DNA from: Chloroflexota bacterium
Lineage (GTDB): Bacteria; Chloroflexota; Dehalococcoidia; Lucifugimonadales; JACPCL1
Direction: 5' to 3'
Assembly (NCBI GenBank): GCA_016210375.1
Contig: JACQUH010000011.1
Span: 1-16,641, forward strand
DNA length: 16,641 nt
Below the pieces are notes generated by a model. It did not search any database. It was not told the DNA's origin and saw nothing but the letters and a program-made list of their open reading frames with translations. Shown here in pieces: positions 7,161 through 15,132 of the stretch. The position numbers were made by a program, and so were the translations under genes. Position 1 is the first letter of the stretch. Every line of letters begins with the position of its first letter.

Positions 7161-9263
7161 CTAGCTAATGGGCGCTTTCAATGCCCACACATCGCAGAGC
7201 CGCACAGCGTCCCTTCGCAACCTCTCAGGCGCTTGTAGTTTGCCTGGCAGGTAGGGATAGAGGCAGAACCTGACGGTTGCCGGGGCCGAGGCATCAAAGG
7301 CGCAGCACGCCACTGGCGCTTCGACCCTGGCGCCATACTGGCGAGAGACCCAACCTGTGCGGATTTCCAGGCGCAGCCCTTCAATATCCAGGGGCAAGAT
7401 GACGAGGTTGCCGCCCTCCGGGTTGGCCGTGACGATGGCGAGGCCGCCCTCCTCAAGACGGGCGACGGGCATGGGTGTGAAGTGAAAGAGCATCTCAAAG
7501 CGGTGCTGGCCCTTGCCTAGAAAGCGGTCCTCCAACACCCAGAAGGTGTGCTGCTTGTCAAACATGATTCGCCGGCGATGGCGCACCGGGTCAGGCAGGC
7601 GCATGTAGCCGCTGTGCGAGCCATCAAAGAGGTCGTAGTCTGTATTTGATTGCCACAGGTGCAGGCTTGGGCGGGCTTCGTCGGCGATGCGCCAGGGATC
7701 GTTCAACGACAGGTCCGCCATCTCCTGTCCGTCCACCATGGCGGTGTTGTGAGCAGCGGTTCCCCGGAAGAGATTGCGCTCCTCTGTTGGCGCGGCGTAC
7801 CTGTACGTGCCCGAATCCGCCAGAAAGGTGCGGCCATAGGCGTAAAGCTCAAAGCTGAGGCAGTCGTTGTGGCCGTGGCCGCCGCGGCCCCGCAGGCCCA
7901 CGTCGGCGCAGTCTATCAGCAGGTGCAGGTCGCCCTGACGCATGGCAAAAATACCGCTGGCTTTGAAGCCCTGGGACACGTACGTGTTGGAGGATTCCTC
8001 CGGTAGCTCGGCGAATGCCTTGCGGCCCTCCTCTCCCAGCAGAAGATGCGCCTCCTGCGTCCAGCCGCCTGAGGCCGCCTTGAAGTCGGCCCTGCGGAAG
8101 AGCGCTGCCCCTACAGCCAGCAAGGAGCAGTGGGATTCCGGCGCGCCCAGGGCGAAGGGCCAGAGCCTGGCGCTGTCGGTGTCGCCAAGGTGTGGATAGG
8201 AACCGTCGGGCCGAGTGTACGCCATCACGTACTCCAGCATTCGCTCCAATCTGTCAAGGACGGCCTTGGGCAAGGTCTGGCCGTTGTGCTGGCACAGAGT
8301 TGCCGTTTGCAGCAGCAGGCCCAGGACAAAGCCGTGGTAGGGAAGGGAGCCTTCAAAGCCAACGCCGTCAGGATATGTTTGGACCAGGGTTTCCTGGGTG
8401 ACGATCTGCCAGCCCATTTTGAGCCACTTCTTGCTGGCCCTTAGCTCTGGGAACAGGATACCCAGGTGCAGCAGGCCAATGCCGTCAGCCAGATAGTGGT
8501 TGTTGCTGAAGGCGCTGCGCTCCAGGTTCTCCGCGATGAACCGCCCGTGGAAGGCCACTTGCCGCATGAACTCCTGGACGGCCTGTTGCGAGAACCTGGG
8601 AGATGTGCGGCACAGGTAGAAGGCCCACGTCCAGTTGATGATGCGGAGGGCGGCCTCCATAGCCGACTGCCAGTTGGGCCCAACACCCACCGGATTGGCC
8701 TCTGCCCAGGAGGCCATCTGGGCGGCTAGCTCCTCTATGTAGGCATCATCGCCGGTGAGCCTGTAGCCAAGGCCCAGGGACACAAGCTGATGGCACCGAT
8801 TGAGCTCCCAAGTGGCTCGCAGGTCTGGCGATGGCTCAGGAGTGGGCGCCGCTTCGCCGGCAAAGGGGTCTTGCAGCCAGTCTATCCTGGATCCCAGATT
8901 GACCTGCCCCAGTCCAGCATATTCAAACACGTGGTTCCTTGAAGCCTGCGCCTGCTGTAAGACCTTGTTTCCCCAGGATGAGGACGCGGCATTCAGGGCG
9001 AAGGTGGAGCTTGCGCCTGGGCCCGATAGTCCGAAGAAACCTGGACCGGTTCGGGTTTTCAAGTGTGCGGTCAGGGCTGCTGGGTCGCCGGCGAGGGAAG
9101 CGTAACGATTCTGGAATGTCCTGGTATCCAGGGAGTGTCGCCTGCCGTTGAAGAGGGAACGCTTGGAGACAGCTTTGTTGAGGCGTTGGTGCAGCAGCCA
9201 CACGCTGAACGACCAGGGGAATCGCCAGGGAGAGCGAAGGTAGTGGGTCAACTGCCGGGGCAT
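7161..9263 (-). CDS. heparinase II/III-family (polysaccharide lyase-like) protein, 700 aa
   Basis: The N-terminal two thirds look like the alpha-helical toroid of heparinase/alginate-lyase enzymes: TWELNRCHQLVSLGLGY, then GPNWQSAMEAALRIINWTW, then FSNNHYLADGIG (Asn/His/Tyr near residues 254-257). A beta-sandwich region follows with GHGHNDCLSFELYAYG (about 462-477), FLADSGTYRY and FRGTAAHNTAMVDGQ, all hallmarks of Hepar_II_III proteins, which cleave uronic-acid glycans by beta-elimination. No signal peptide or lipobox is visible; the N-terminus (MPRQLTHYLRSPWRFPWSF) is basic and aromatic. It is therefore predicted to act in the cytoplasm or at the membrane face. ATG at 9261-9263 is one base after the upstream stop; other in-frame starts are ATG at 9284 and TTG at 9326, inside the preceding gene. 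Family members in polysaccharide clusters are common but their role is unsettled: product trimming, quality control, or a non-lyase function. Confidence 0.88.
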   Translation of the reverse strand: MPRQLTHYLRSPWRFPWSFSVWLLHQRLNKAVSKRSLFNGRRHSLDTRTFQNRYASLAGDPAALTAHLKTRTGPGFFGLSGPGASSTFALNAASSSWGNKVLQQAQASRNHVFEYAGLGQVNLGSRIDWLQDPFAGEAAPTPEPSPDLRATWELNRCHQLVSLGLGYRLTGDDAYIEELAAQMASWAEANPVGVGPNWQSAMEAALRIINWTWAFYLCRTSPRFSQQAVQEFMRQVAFHGRFIAENLERSAFSNNHYLADGIGLLHLGILFPELRASKKWLKMGWQIVTQETLVQTYPDGVGFEGSLPYHGFVLGLLLQTATLCQHNGQTLPKAVLDRLERMLEYVMAYTRPDGSYPHLGDTDSARLWPFALGAPESHCSLLAVGAALFRRADFKAASGGWTQEAHLLLGEEGRKAFAELPEESSNTYVSQGFKASGIFAMRQGDLHLLIDCADVGLRGRGGHGHNDCLSFELYAYGRTFLADSGTYRYAAPTEERNLFRGTAAHNTAMVDGQEMADLSLNDPWRIADEARPSLHLWQSNTDYDLFDGSHSGYMRLPDPVRHRRRIMFDKQHTFWVLEDRFLGKGQHRFEMLFHFTPMPVARLEEGGLAIVTANPEGGNLVILPLDIEGLRLEIRTGWVSRQYGARVEAPVACCAFDASAPATVRFCLYPYLPGKLQAPERLRRDAVRLCDVWALKAPIS

Positions 9264-9264
9264 G

Positions 9265-10719
9265 TCAGGCCGGCGCGTCCCCATCAGGAGTCTTTTGGGG
9301 AAGTGAGGCCATGGGTGTTGGGGCAACGAGTCGTCTGCGGCGGTCTGATTTGGGTTGCGGCAGTGGCGCTAGCCCGGAGCGCCAGATGGCAAGCTCAAGG
9401 CCGCGCAGGAGCCAGAAAACCACTGAAAAGGTCAGATTGAAGAACGAGGGCTCCACCAAAGAGGTGGCCACCATTCCTGCGAAGCTGCAGTACAGGCCCA
9501 AGGCTAGCGCCTTCACCTTGGGGGCAGTTTGGGCTGAGGTCGCCGCTCTTGCCAGCACAAAGCTGCGACGAAAAAGGAAGAGCACGAAGCCCCACAGCAA
9601 GACTGCGGTGACGCCTCCATAGTTATTCCAGACATCCAAGAAAGAGGAGTGAGCAGCGGTGCCCATAGCCCCTTGCCCAACAAACAGATGTGAAGGCATG
9701 GCTCTAATCCCTTCCAACAGGACGGCGAGCCTGCCCGGTTCCCCGGCTTGAAGCCTTTCAAGCTCCATGTCCAGTCCTCGGAGCTCAACGCTGTACGTCC
9801 AGGCCCCTGAGTACCTTGCGATTAGGAACAGCAAGAGACCTGCGGATACAGTCCAGCCCAACCGCCGGCTTTGTCGGGTGTTGCCGAGAATGAGGAGTCC
9901 CGAGACGCCGGCTCCAAGGGCGATGAAAGAGCCTCTGGTGAACGTGAGGAGGGATGATGTGGCGAACACCAGGAACAAACCAAGGAGCAAAAGCCGCCAC
10001 CTTCCCGTGGACTGGGCAGCCATCCCTAAGCAAAGCAAAGCCACGGCGCTCAATAGCCAGTCCAGACTGGTGACTTGACGCAGGCTGGAAACCTGGGTGG
10101 TCTGCCGGAGAATGCCGCCAAGGGTACCCCAGGAAGGAATCAAGAAAGGCAAAAGCTGAAGCTCAAGGGCCAGGAAGGCAATTATCAGGGCGCTGACTAC
10201 AAAGGTGATCTGTTTGGCAGTCTGCAACATTCCCAAAGCAGTAACCAGCATGAACCCTGCGAAAAGGGGGAACAGCACTCCTTGAGTGCTGCGACTGAAC
10301 GATTGCAGTTCGTACAACGCCGCCAAAGCCATTATGGACAGCATGGCAAGCATGATGCCCCACGGCAGCGCATTATTTCGCCGCAAGTTCTGTATTACCA
10401 GCCCTGGCACAGTCATGCCCAAGAGGGTCCAGAAAGGGCTCAGGGGAAACAGTGGACGGGCGGATTCCAGGAGAGGCGAGCCGCCCAACATCAGGAGCAA
10501 GGCAAATGCCAGTGAGAACAAGGGAAGCAACAGGGAGAAGACCCCAACTAGCACCGTGGGTACAAATCTTGCCGCTAGAGGCAGGTACCATTGAGAGGGC
10601 AACGAAGCAGGATTGATCAGCAGGTAAGTGGTGATCACAATGGCAAACAGCCCGACAAGAAGCACCAAACCAAGGGCAAAACTGCTGCCTGCCGCCTCTC
10701 TTCTGCGAGTACTAAACAT
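9265..10719 (-). CDS. O-antigen polymerase/ligase-like (Wzy/WaaL superfamily) membrane protein, 484 aa
   Basis: This is a polytopic inner-membrane protein of the O-antigen ligase/polymerase superfamily. About ten or more hydrophobic segments can be seen, for example residues 14-35, 54-80, 97-110, 120-137, 150-165, 172-195, 220-236, 243-258, 264-279, 289-302, 370-386 and 405-445. The superfamily signature is LLTFTRGSFIALGAG (about 257-271), followed by a large loop (about 303-360) ending HSSFLDVWNNYGGVTAVLL (about 357-375), equivalent to the H-N/S-x-F/Y-L motif of Wzy_C proteins. It would join polyprenyl-diphosphate-linked repeats into a chain or transfer the chain to an acceptor; the sequence does not say which. 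ATG at 10717-10719 has AAGGCAAGG just upstream and lies in a 62-base gap with a promoter-like TATAAT, so it may head a second transcription unit. The C-terminal tail (about 450-484) is Pro/Arg-rich and presumably cytoplasmic. Confidence 0.83.
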   Translation of the reverse strand: MFSTRRREAAGSSFALGLVLLVGLFAIVITTYLLINPASLPSQWYLPLAARFVPTVLVGVFSLLLPLFSLAFALLLMLGGSPLLESARPLFPLSPFWTLLGMTVPGLVIQNLRRNNALPWGIMLAMLSIMALAALYELQSFSRSTQGVLFPLFAGFMLVTALGMLQTAKQITFVVSALIIAFLALELQLLPFLIPSWGTLGGILRQTTQVSSLRQVTSLDWLLSAVALLCLGMAAQSTGRWRLLLLGLFLVFATSSLLTFTRGSFIALGAGVSGLLILGNTRQSRRLGWTVSAGLLLFLIARYSGAWTYSVELRGLDMELERLQAGEPGRLAVLLEGIRAMPSHLFVGQGAMGTAAHSSFLDVWNNYGGVTAVLLWGFVLFLFRRSFVLARAATSAQTAPKVKALALGLYCSFAGMVATSLVEPSFFNLTFSVVFWLLRGLELAIWRSGLAPLPQPKSDRRRRLVAPTPMASLPQKTPDGDAPA

Positions 10720-10744
10720 CTGCCTTGCCTTGTCTGTCCTTTCT

Positions 10745-10775
10745 ATTATACAGTAGCGCTCGTTTGGCTATTCAA
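10745..10775 (-). promoter_or_regulatory. candidate sigma70-type promoter inside the cluster
   Basis: Read on the minus strand, the 62-base gap holds a perfect TATAAT (10745-10750) preceded by TTGAAT (10770-10775), with a spacer of 19 bases, longer than the optimum of 17. A start near 10738 would leave a leader of about 20 bases containing the AAGGCAAGG ribosome-binding sequence before the ATG at 10719. The hexamer stands out in this GC-rich region. The weak -35 spacing keeps this at moderate confidence. Confidence 0.5.
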
Positions 10776-10781
10776 ACTGAG

Positions 10782-12632
10782 CTAGCAACGTAGTAGATAC
10801 AAGCTTTGGCCCCGGTCGTTGAAGATCTCGGTGAGGCAACGGTCTGCGAAACTGCTGTCCAGCACGATCTCCAGATCACTCCCCCAAGAGGCGGCACGGG
10901 CCAGATACCCTTCGGCGATGAACACGTGGGTGATGCCCGCGACGTGCCACTGCTTGACCAGGCTTGTGGCGTCGGCGGCAGTGTCCTGCGAGAAATCGCC
11001 ATCTACCATCCTGGAGTCTATAAAGGGCCGTGGCGCATAGTAGCCGTTCCCTGTGTACAAGCTAAGGATGCGCGCGGTGGCGGGCAGCGTCTCCATAGCA
11101 TGAATCATTGCTAAGGTTGGCCCCGCATCGGTGGGCTTTAGGTTGCGCTCCAGATAGGCCTCCCTATTTTCCAGGCCGAGGGTGTAGCGCCCGTACCTGG
11201 TCACGGTGAGGGTTTCTCGGGCATAGAGGGCAAAGCTGTAAAGCAAAAACGCTCCGAAGAACCCCGGCAGCACGTATTTCACCAGGCGGCTGCGCTGGAC
11301 CAGGGCCAAATACCCTGTCGCCGAGGCGATGCTCAGAATCCCCAGGATAGTGAGCATGTTCCGGGGCCGCTGCACTCCAAAGTACCACAACACGTACCAG
11401 ATTGCCACAAAGCCCAGCGCCGCAAGGAGCCTGCGGTTCAGACCTCTTGCCACTATCAGGGCAGGTAGTCCTCCCAGGACAAGAGGGCCTACGGGACGTC
11501 CAAAGCTGCCGACGATGTAGCCAGTGGACATCTCCCAGGGGGCCTTGAGCATCCCCCAAAGGCTGTGGCGTGCGTACTCTGCTAACTCCACAGAGGGGAG
11601 GCCAAGCAAACCGTTGAAGACAGGATAGACCGGGTTGCCAGTGTCCTGCCAGTTCCGAAGCAACCAACCTCCGCTGAGCAGCATGGCTGGAAAGGCGTAA
11701 AGGATCGCGCCCTTCACGGCCGCCGCCACCCCCCTTCCCAGCAGCGCCAGAACGACAGCCGTGCCCAGCAAGAGGGCTGTGAAGGAGCCGGAGTACAGGG
11801 AGCCTATAGCCAGCCCGCTGAACACCCCAGCGGCCAACAGCCAGCGTTTGCTCCGTGGCCGCTCCCATCCCCATCGGGCTATGCCATATACGGCCAGCAG
11901 GTCCCAGAATGCCCAGCCCAGGTTGGTCTTGGCGCTGGGAACCATGGCCTGCACTGTGTACATCGTCATGAAGATGACGGCCCCCAGTAGCCCCGCCTCT
12001 GGCGAAATGAACCTTCGCCCCAGCACGTACACTGCCGCCGTGGCGCCCATGACCATGGTGAAGCTGGCCAGCATCTGCGCCAGCTCGTCGCCGGCCATGC
12101 CCAGGGACAGCACCGACAGCATCTGGACGTTCAGAGGCACGGACGAGTGCAGCTCGTAGGGCAGAGGAAGGATGCGTCCGGCCTCCAGGAACTGGCGAGG
12201 CACGTCCAGGTAGGAATGCAGCGTGTCCCCTTCCAGGGGCGGTGTCATGGCATAGGCCAGGTATGCCAGGGCGAAGGCTATCAGCGTTCCGGCGTACATC
12301 CATGCGGGATACGTGCGGCAGGGCGGCAGGCGCAGCACCATTGAAATTCCAGAACGCCCACGATGCATCCACTGGTACCAGGCGTTGCCCAGGGCCACTA
12401 CTGCCACAGCCCCAAACCAGGCCAATAGCCAGGCGCGCTGAAACAACCCCAGCCATCCCAGCGCCGAGGTCCCAACCACCAGCAACCCCAGGCCAAGGGC
12501 CACGCTCAGGACAGCCGTGTCCTGGCGCGGCGTTTGAGGCAAGCGAAGGGCCTTGAAGAGCACATGGCCCGCAGAACAGGCCACTGCGACCACCGTAAGC
12601 CATGTCAGCAGCGTCCATAGGGGGTGGCTCAA
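10782..12632 (-). CDS. GT-C (GT39/ArnT/PMT-like) polytopic glycosyltransferase, about 616 aa
   Basis: This is an integral-membrane protein with many hydrophobic segments over roughly its first 440 residues and a soluble C-terminal domain of about 130-140 residues. After the first few membrane spans it carries TPPLEGDTLHSYLDVPRQ (acidic Glu-Gly-Asp at about 134-136), which fits the first periplasmic loop of GT-C/GT39 enzymes, where acidic residues are catalytic. Such proteins use polyprenyl-phosphate-linked sugars on the outer face of the membrane. The start is uncertain. TTG at 12630-12632 overlaps the upstream TGA as TTGA and gives the N-terminus SHPLWTLLTWLTVVAV, running directly into the first membrane span. 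GTG at 12696-12698 has a better Shine-Dalgarno (AGGA, spacer 8) but adds 22 unlikely residues. ATG at 12749 lies far inside the upstream gene. The C-terminal half contains AFPAMLLSGGWLLRNWQDTG and GNPVYPVFNG, also common in this group. The transferred sugar is unknown. Confidence 0.82.
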   Translation of the reverse strand: MSHPLWTLLTWLTVVAVACSAGHVLFKALRLPQTPRQDTAVLSVALGLGLLVVGTSALGWLGLFQRAWLLAWFGAVAVVALGNAWYQWMHRGRSGISMVLRLPPCRTYPAWMYAGTLIAFALAYLAYAMTPPLEGDTLHSYLDVPRQFLEAGRILPLPYELHSSVPLNVQMLSVLSLGMAGDELAQMLASFTMVMGATAAVYVLGRRFISPEAGLLGAVIFMTMYTVQAMVPSAKTNLGWAFWDLLAVYGIARWGWERPRSKRWLLAAGVFSGLAIGSLYSGSFTALLLGTAVVLALLGRGVAAAVKGAILYAFPAMLLSGGWLLRNWQDTGNPVYPVFNGLLGLPSVELAEYARHSLWGMLKAPWEMSTGYIVGSFGRPVGPLVLGGLPALIVARGLNRRLLAALGFVAIWYVLWYFGVQRPRNMLTILGILSIASATGYLALVQRSRLVKYVLPGFFGAFLLYSFALYARETLTVTRYGRYTLGLENREAYLERNLKPTDAGPTLAMIHAMETLPATARILSLYTGNGYYAPRPFIDSRMVDGDFSQDTAADATSLVKQWHVAGITHVFIAEGYLARAASWGSDLEIVLDSSFADRCLTEIFNDRGQSLYLLRC

Positions 12633-14047
12633 CCGAACAGCCGGCCAACGAGGTCTTGTACCCTGTCCCACCGGCCGCCCACGTGGAGTATGTTCCACAC
12701 GTAGATTCCTACCAGGGCAGCCATCCACACCAGAAACGCTGAGGCCCATAGCGGATGGATAGCTGCGCCTCTGGGAGAAGGTGGATTCGCCTTCTCCTGG
12801 TCATGGTGGTCTGGGGGTGCAACCGGTTCTCCCCGCAGAACCCGCTCGTAGATGGCAAAGGTTGCCTGGGCATTGATGCGGGCGTTGAACAGGCGTTGGG
12901 CCTGCTGATAGCCGGCTTCCCCCATGGAGCGGGCCTTATCATCGTCAGAGAGGAGAGCGATGATAGCATCCGCCAGGGCCCTTGGGTTTCCCGGCGGGAC
13001 GAGAAGGCCAGTCTTGCCATGCACCACCAGTTCCTGAGGCCCGGGTATATCCGATGCCACCACGGGCAAGGCCATGGCCCCAGCCTCTATGACAGGGCGG
13101 GCGAAGTGTGGCTCGGTGGAGGGAAAGACCAGAAGGTCTGACTGGGCCAGAAGGCGCGGCACGTCTTTCACCACGCCCACAAGCTCCAGGCCACTGTGGT
13201 CATGCGGCTTGCAGAGCTTCAGCACCTGTTCCACGTACCGTCCACTGCCCAGGGACATGCTTAGCCATCGCCTGGGGTTGAGCCGTCCTTTCGGTGCGCC
13301 CTCGCCTCCGTAGCCCGCCACGATAAAGCGCACCTCACCCAGGTTCCCCTGCACCAGTTGGCACGCCTGGGCTAGCTCCAGCGTTCCTTTGATCCTGTCC
13401 ACGCCGCCCAGCATGACAACGCTCCTGGGGCGCGGCGATCCTTGCGCCAGGGCCTCATCTCGCAGGCGGCGGTCAAAAAAAGCGAAATCCACAAAGTTAT
13501 AGACAAGAGTGGCCTTGTCGGGTGTGCCCAGGCGTTCACCCGCACCTTCCATTATTGTGATGAGGGCGTCGGCGTAGCGTCGGGCAACCCATTGCAGAAA
13601 GCCCTTGCGCAGGCCCAGGAAGCCATCCAAAACATGCTCCCGTATGTGCCACACTACCTTCGCCCCGGCCAGCTTGGCGCCGATGACCTGTGGCGACAGG
13701 GTAGAGGAGTTAGCATGAACAACATCTGGCCGCAAGCCTTGGACCAATCGGTAGCTTTTCCAGACGCTGGGGATGAAGCTGACGACCTGGGACCAACCGC
13801 GAGGATTGCGCAGGCCCAGAGACTCACCCGTCGTATGTGAGAAGTAGGTCATGCCTTGGGGGACCAGGGTCTGCACTCCAAGCTCCTGGAACTGTTGGCG
13901 CATGGGAGTATCGTGCAGGAAGACAACGACCGGCTCGTATCGCTCTCGGTCCATCTGTTGGAGCAGGTACAGCAGGCTAAGGGTCGCTCCGCCTACGCTC
14001 CCGCTGTGTAGGAAGTAGCAGACACGGGTCTTACGGGGTTGTACCAT
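12629..14047 (-). CDS. GT4-family glycosyltransferase with a C-terminal transmembrane tail, 472 aa
   Basis: This GT-B glycosyltransferase begins CYFLHSGSVGGATLSLLYL (about 10-28, the Gly-Gly acceptor-side loop). It continues with RPDVVHANSSTLSPQVIGA (about 106-124), VVWHIREHV, VMLGGVDRIKGTLELAQA (about 211-228) and a donor-site stretch from FPSTEPHFARPVIEAGAMA to LPVVASDIPGPQELV (about 308-341). The GT4 fold ends near residue 405. A Pro/charged linker follows (about 406-430) and then a hydrophobic segment at about 433-453 (WASAFLVWMAALVGIYVW), ending in a short basic tail. That tail is unusual for GT4 enzymes and would anchor it to the membrane. The ATG is at 14045-14047, after a 92-base gap with no strong Shine-Dalgarno or promoter that I could see. 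The stop overlaps the TTG start of the GT-C gene, so the two are probably translated together and may act in one membrane complex. Confidence 0.88.
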   Translation of the reverse strand: MVQPRKTRVCYFLHSGSVGGATLSLLYLLQQMDRERYEPVVVFLHDTPMRQQFQELGVQTLVPQGMTYFSHTTGESLGLRNPRGWSQVVSFIPSVWKSYRLVQGLRPDVVHANSSTLSPQVIGAKLAGAKVVWHIREHVLDGFLGLRKGFLQWVARRYADALITIMEGAGERLGTPDKATLVYNFVDFAFFDRRLRDEALAQGSPRPRSVVMLGGVDRIKGTLELAQACQLVQGNLGEVRFIVAGYGGEGAPKGRLNPRRWLSMSLGSGRYVEQVLKLCKPHDHSGLELVGVVKDVPRLLAQSDLLVFPSTEPHFARPVIEAGAMALPVVASDIPGPQELVVHGKTGLLVPPGNPRALADAIIALLSDDDKARSMGEAGYQQAQRLFNARINAQATFAIYERVLRGEPVAPPDHHDQEKANPPSPRGAAIHPLWASAFLVWMAALVGIYVWNILHVGGRWDRVQDLVGRLFG

Positions 14048-14139
14048 CGGATAGTTGATTGTCGCTTCGGCGCTGGGGTTCAGAACTGTGGCCGGGCCGG
14101 GTCGAAGGGCCGCCAGTTTTTCTGTGGCAGGAACCAGGA

Positions 14140-15075
14140 CTACTGGGCGGAAGTGCTCCTGAAGTATTCTACGGTCCTTGCTAGACCCTCATCCAAGTCC
14201 GTCGTGGGCAACCAATCAAGTTCAGAGGTGGCGCGGGCAATGTCCAGCGAGATTTTCGCAACCTCGCCTTTCCTGGGAGGATCATACAAGGGCGGCAGTC
14301 TGCAATTGGTCAACTGGGCGAGTTTGTGGAAGATCACTTCAATACTGGTGCTTCTGCCAGTCCCAATGTTGTAAGGGCCTTGGGCTTCCTTCTGAAGGAC
14401 GCGCAGGTTGGCATCAACAACGTCGTCCACATAGACGAAGTCCCTCTCTTGTTGGCCTGAACCATATATTACGACTTGCCTGTTCTGAAGCAGGCGCTTG
14501 GCGAAGATAGCGATGACCCCGGCTTCGCCTTCGGGGTCCTGCCGGGGCCCATATACGTTGGCGTATCTTAGTATGGAGTACTTCATGCTCGCCATGGACC
14601 CAATGCAACGCAAATAGTGTTCCCCTGCATACTTGCTGACTCCGTAAGGGGAGAGAGGCCTGACAGGATGTTCCTCAGAGCAGGGAAGACGTTCCGGTTC
14701 GCCATAGAGCGCCCCACCGGTGGAGCTGTAGACGAATCGCTCCACTTCAAAGCGCCTGCACAGTTCCAGCAGGTGAATGGCCCCGATGATATTGCATGTT
14801 GCATCATAAATAGGGTCGTTGAGGGACCGGGATACACTTATCTGAGCAGCAAGGTGAAAAACGGCTTCAGGCTTATCCTGTCTGAAAAGCTCTTCTAGCC
14901 TGGGATCGGATATGTCCACCTCGTGGAATGCTGCGCCTGCATTCAGGTTAGACCGTCTGCCTGTGGTGAGGTTGTCCACAACCACCACTTCCATTCCGTC
15001 GCGCAGCAGACGATCAACAAGGTGAGATCCGATGAAACCAGCTCCACCCGTGACCATTACCTTGGACAAACGCAT
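14140..15075 (-). CDS. NAD-dependent epimerase/dehydratase (extended SDR, UDP-glucose 4-epimerase-like), 311 aa
   Basis: This is an extended short-chain dehydrogenase that acts on a nucleotide sugar. The NAD-binding motif is VTGGAGFIGSHLVD (about 8-21), the acidic strand end is VVDNLTTGRR (about 32-41), FHLAAQISVSRS follows, and the catalytic set is Ser117/Ser118 in YSSTGGALYGE plus Tyr144 and Lys148 in YGVSK. RYANVYGPRQDP, ERDFVYVDDVVDA and YNIGTG complete the family pattern, and the length is normal for 4-epimerases. ATG at 15073-15075 is chosen over a TTG at 15102, since homology begins RLSKVMVTGG. A 57-base gap separates it from the DUF2304 gene, and no clear promoter was seen there. The likely role is supplying a C4-epimerised UDP-sugar (galactose or uronic-acid type) for the repeat unit, but family members also include 4,6-dehydratases, so the exact substrate is open. 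Confidence 0.92.
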   Translation of the reverse strand: MRLSKVMVTGGAGFIGSHLVDRLLRDGMEVVVVDNLTTGRRSNLNAGAAFHEVDISDPRLEELFRQDKPEAVFHLAAQISVSRSLNDPIYDATCNIIGAIHLLELCRRFEVERFVYSSTGGALYGEPERLPCSEEHPVRPLSPYGVSKYAGEHYLRCIGSMASMKYSILRYANVYGPRQDPEGEAGVIAIFAKRLLQNRQVVIYGSGQQERDFVYVDDVVDANLRVLQKEAQGPYNIGTGRSTSIEVIFHKLAQLTNCRLPPLYDPPRKGEVAKISLDIARATSELDWLPTTDLDEGLARTVEYFRSTSAQ

Positions 15076-15132
15076 CGTGTCGTTCCACTCCCCAAGGGTC
15101 AAAAACAGGATGACAAGCCTTCAGACTGACAT

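Noticed and set aside
6341..7168. Plus-strand open frame of 275 codons
   Set aside because: It is antisense to the clearly recognisable GT4 gene at 5963-7141, has no family features and is typical of long antisense frames in GC-rich genes.
11164..12648. 494-codon minus-strand open frame inside the GT-C gene
   Set aside because: It is a shifted frame of the GT-C protein, rich in Gly/Arg/Pro/His, without membrane spans or motifs. The GT-C frame is intact, so it is not a frameshift remnant.
12600..12770. HPLW followed by a hydrophobic segment both at the GT4 tail and at the GT-C N-terminus, as possible duplication
   Set aside because: Only about a dozen bases are alike (CACCCCCTATGG against CATCCGCTATGG); membrane-entry sequences often look alike, so chance is enough.
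14048..14139. 92-base gap before the GT4-TM gene as a promoter region
   Set aside because: No convincing -35/-10 pair or terminator hairpin was found on reading the minus strand.
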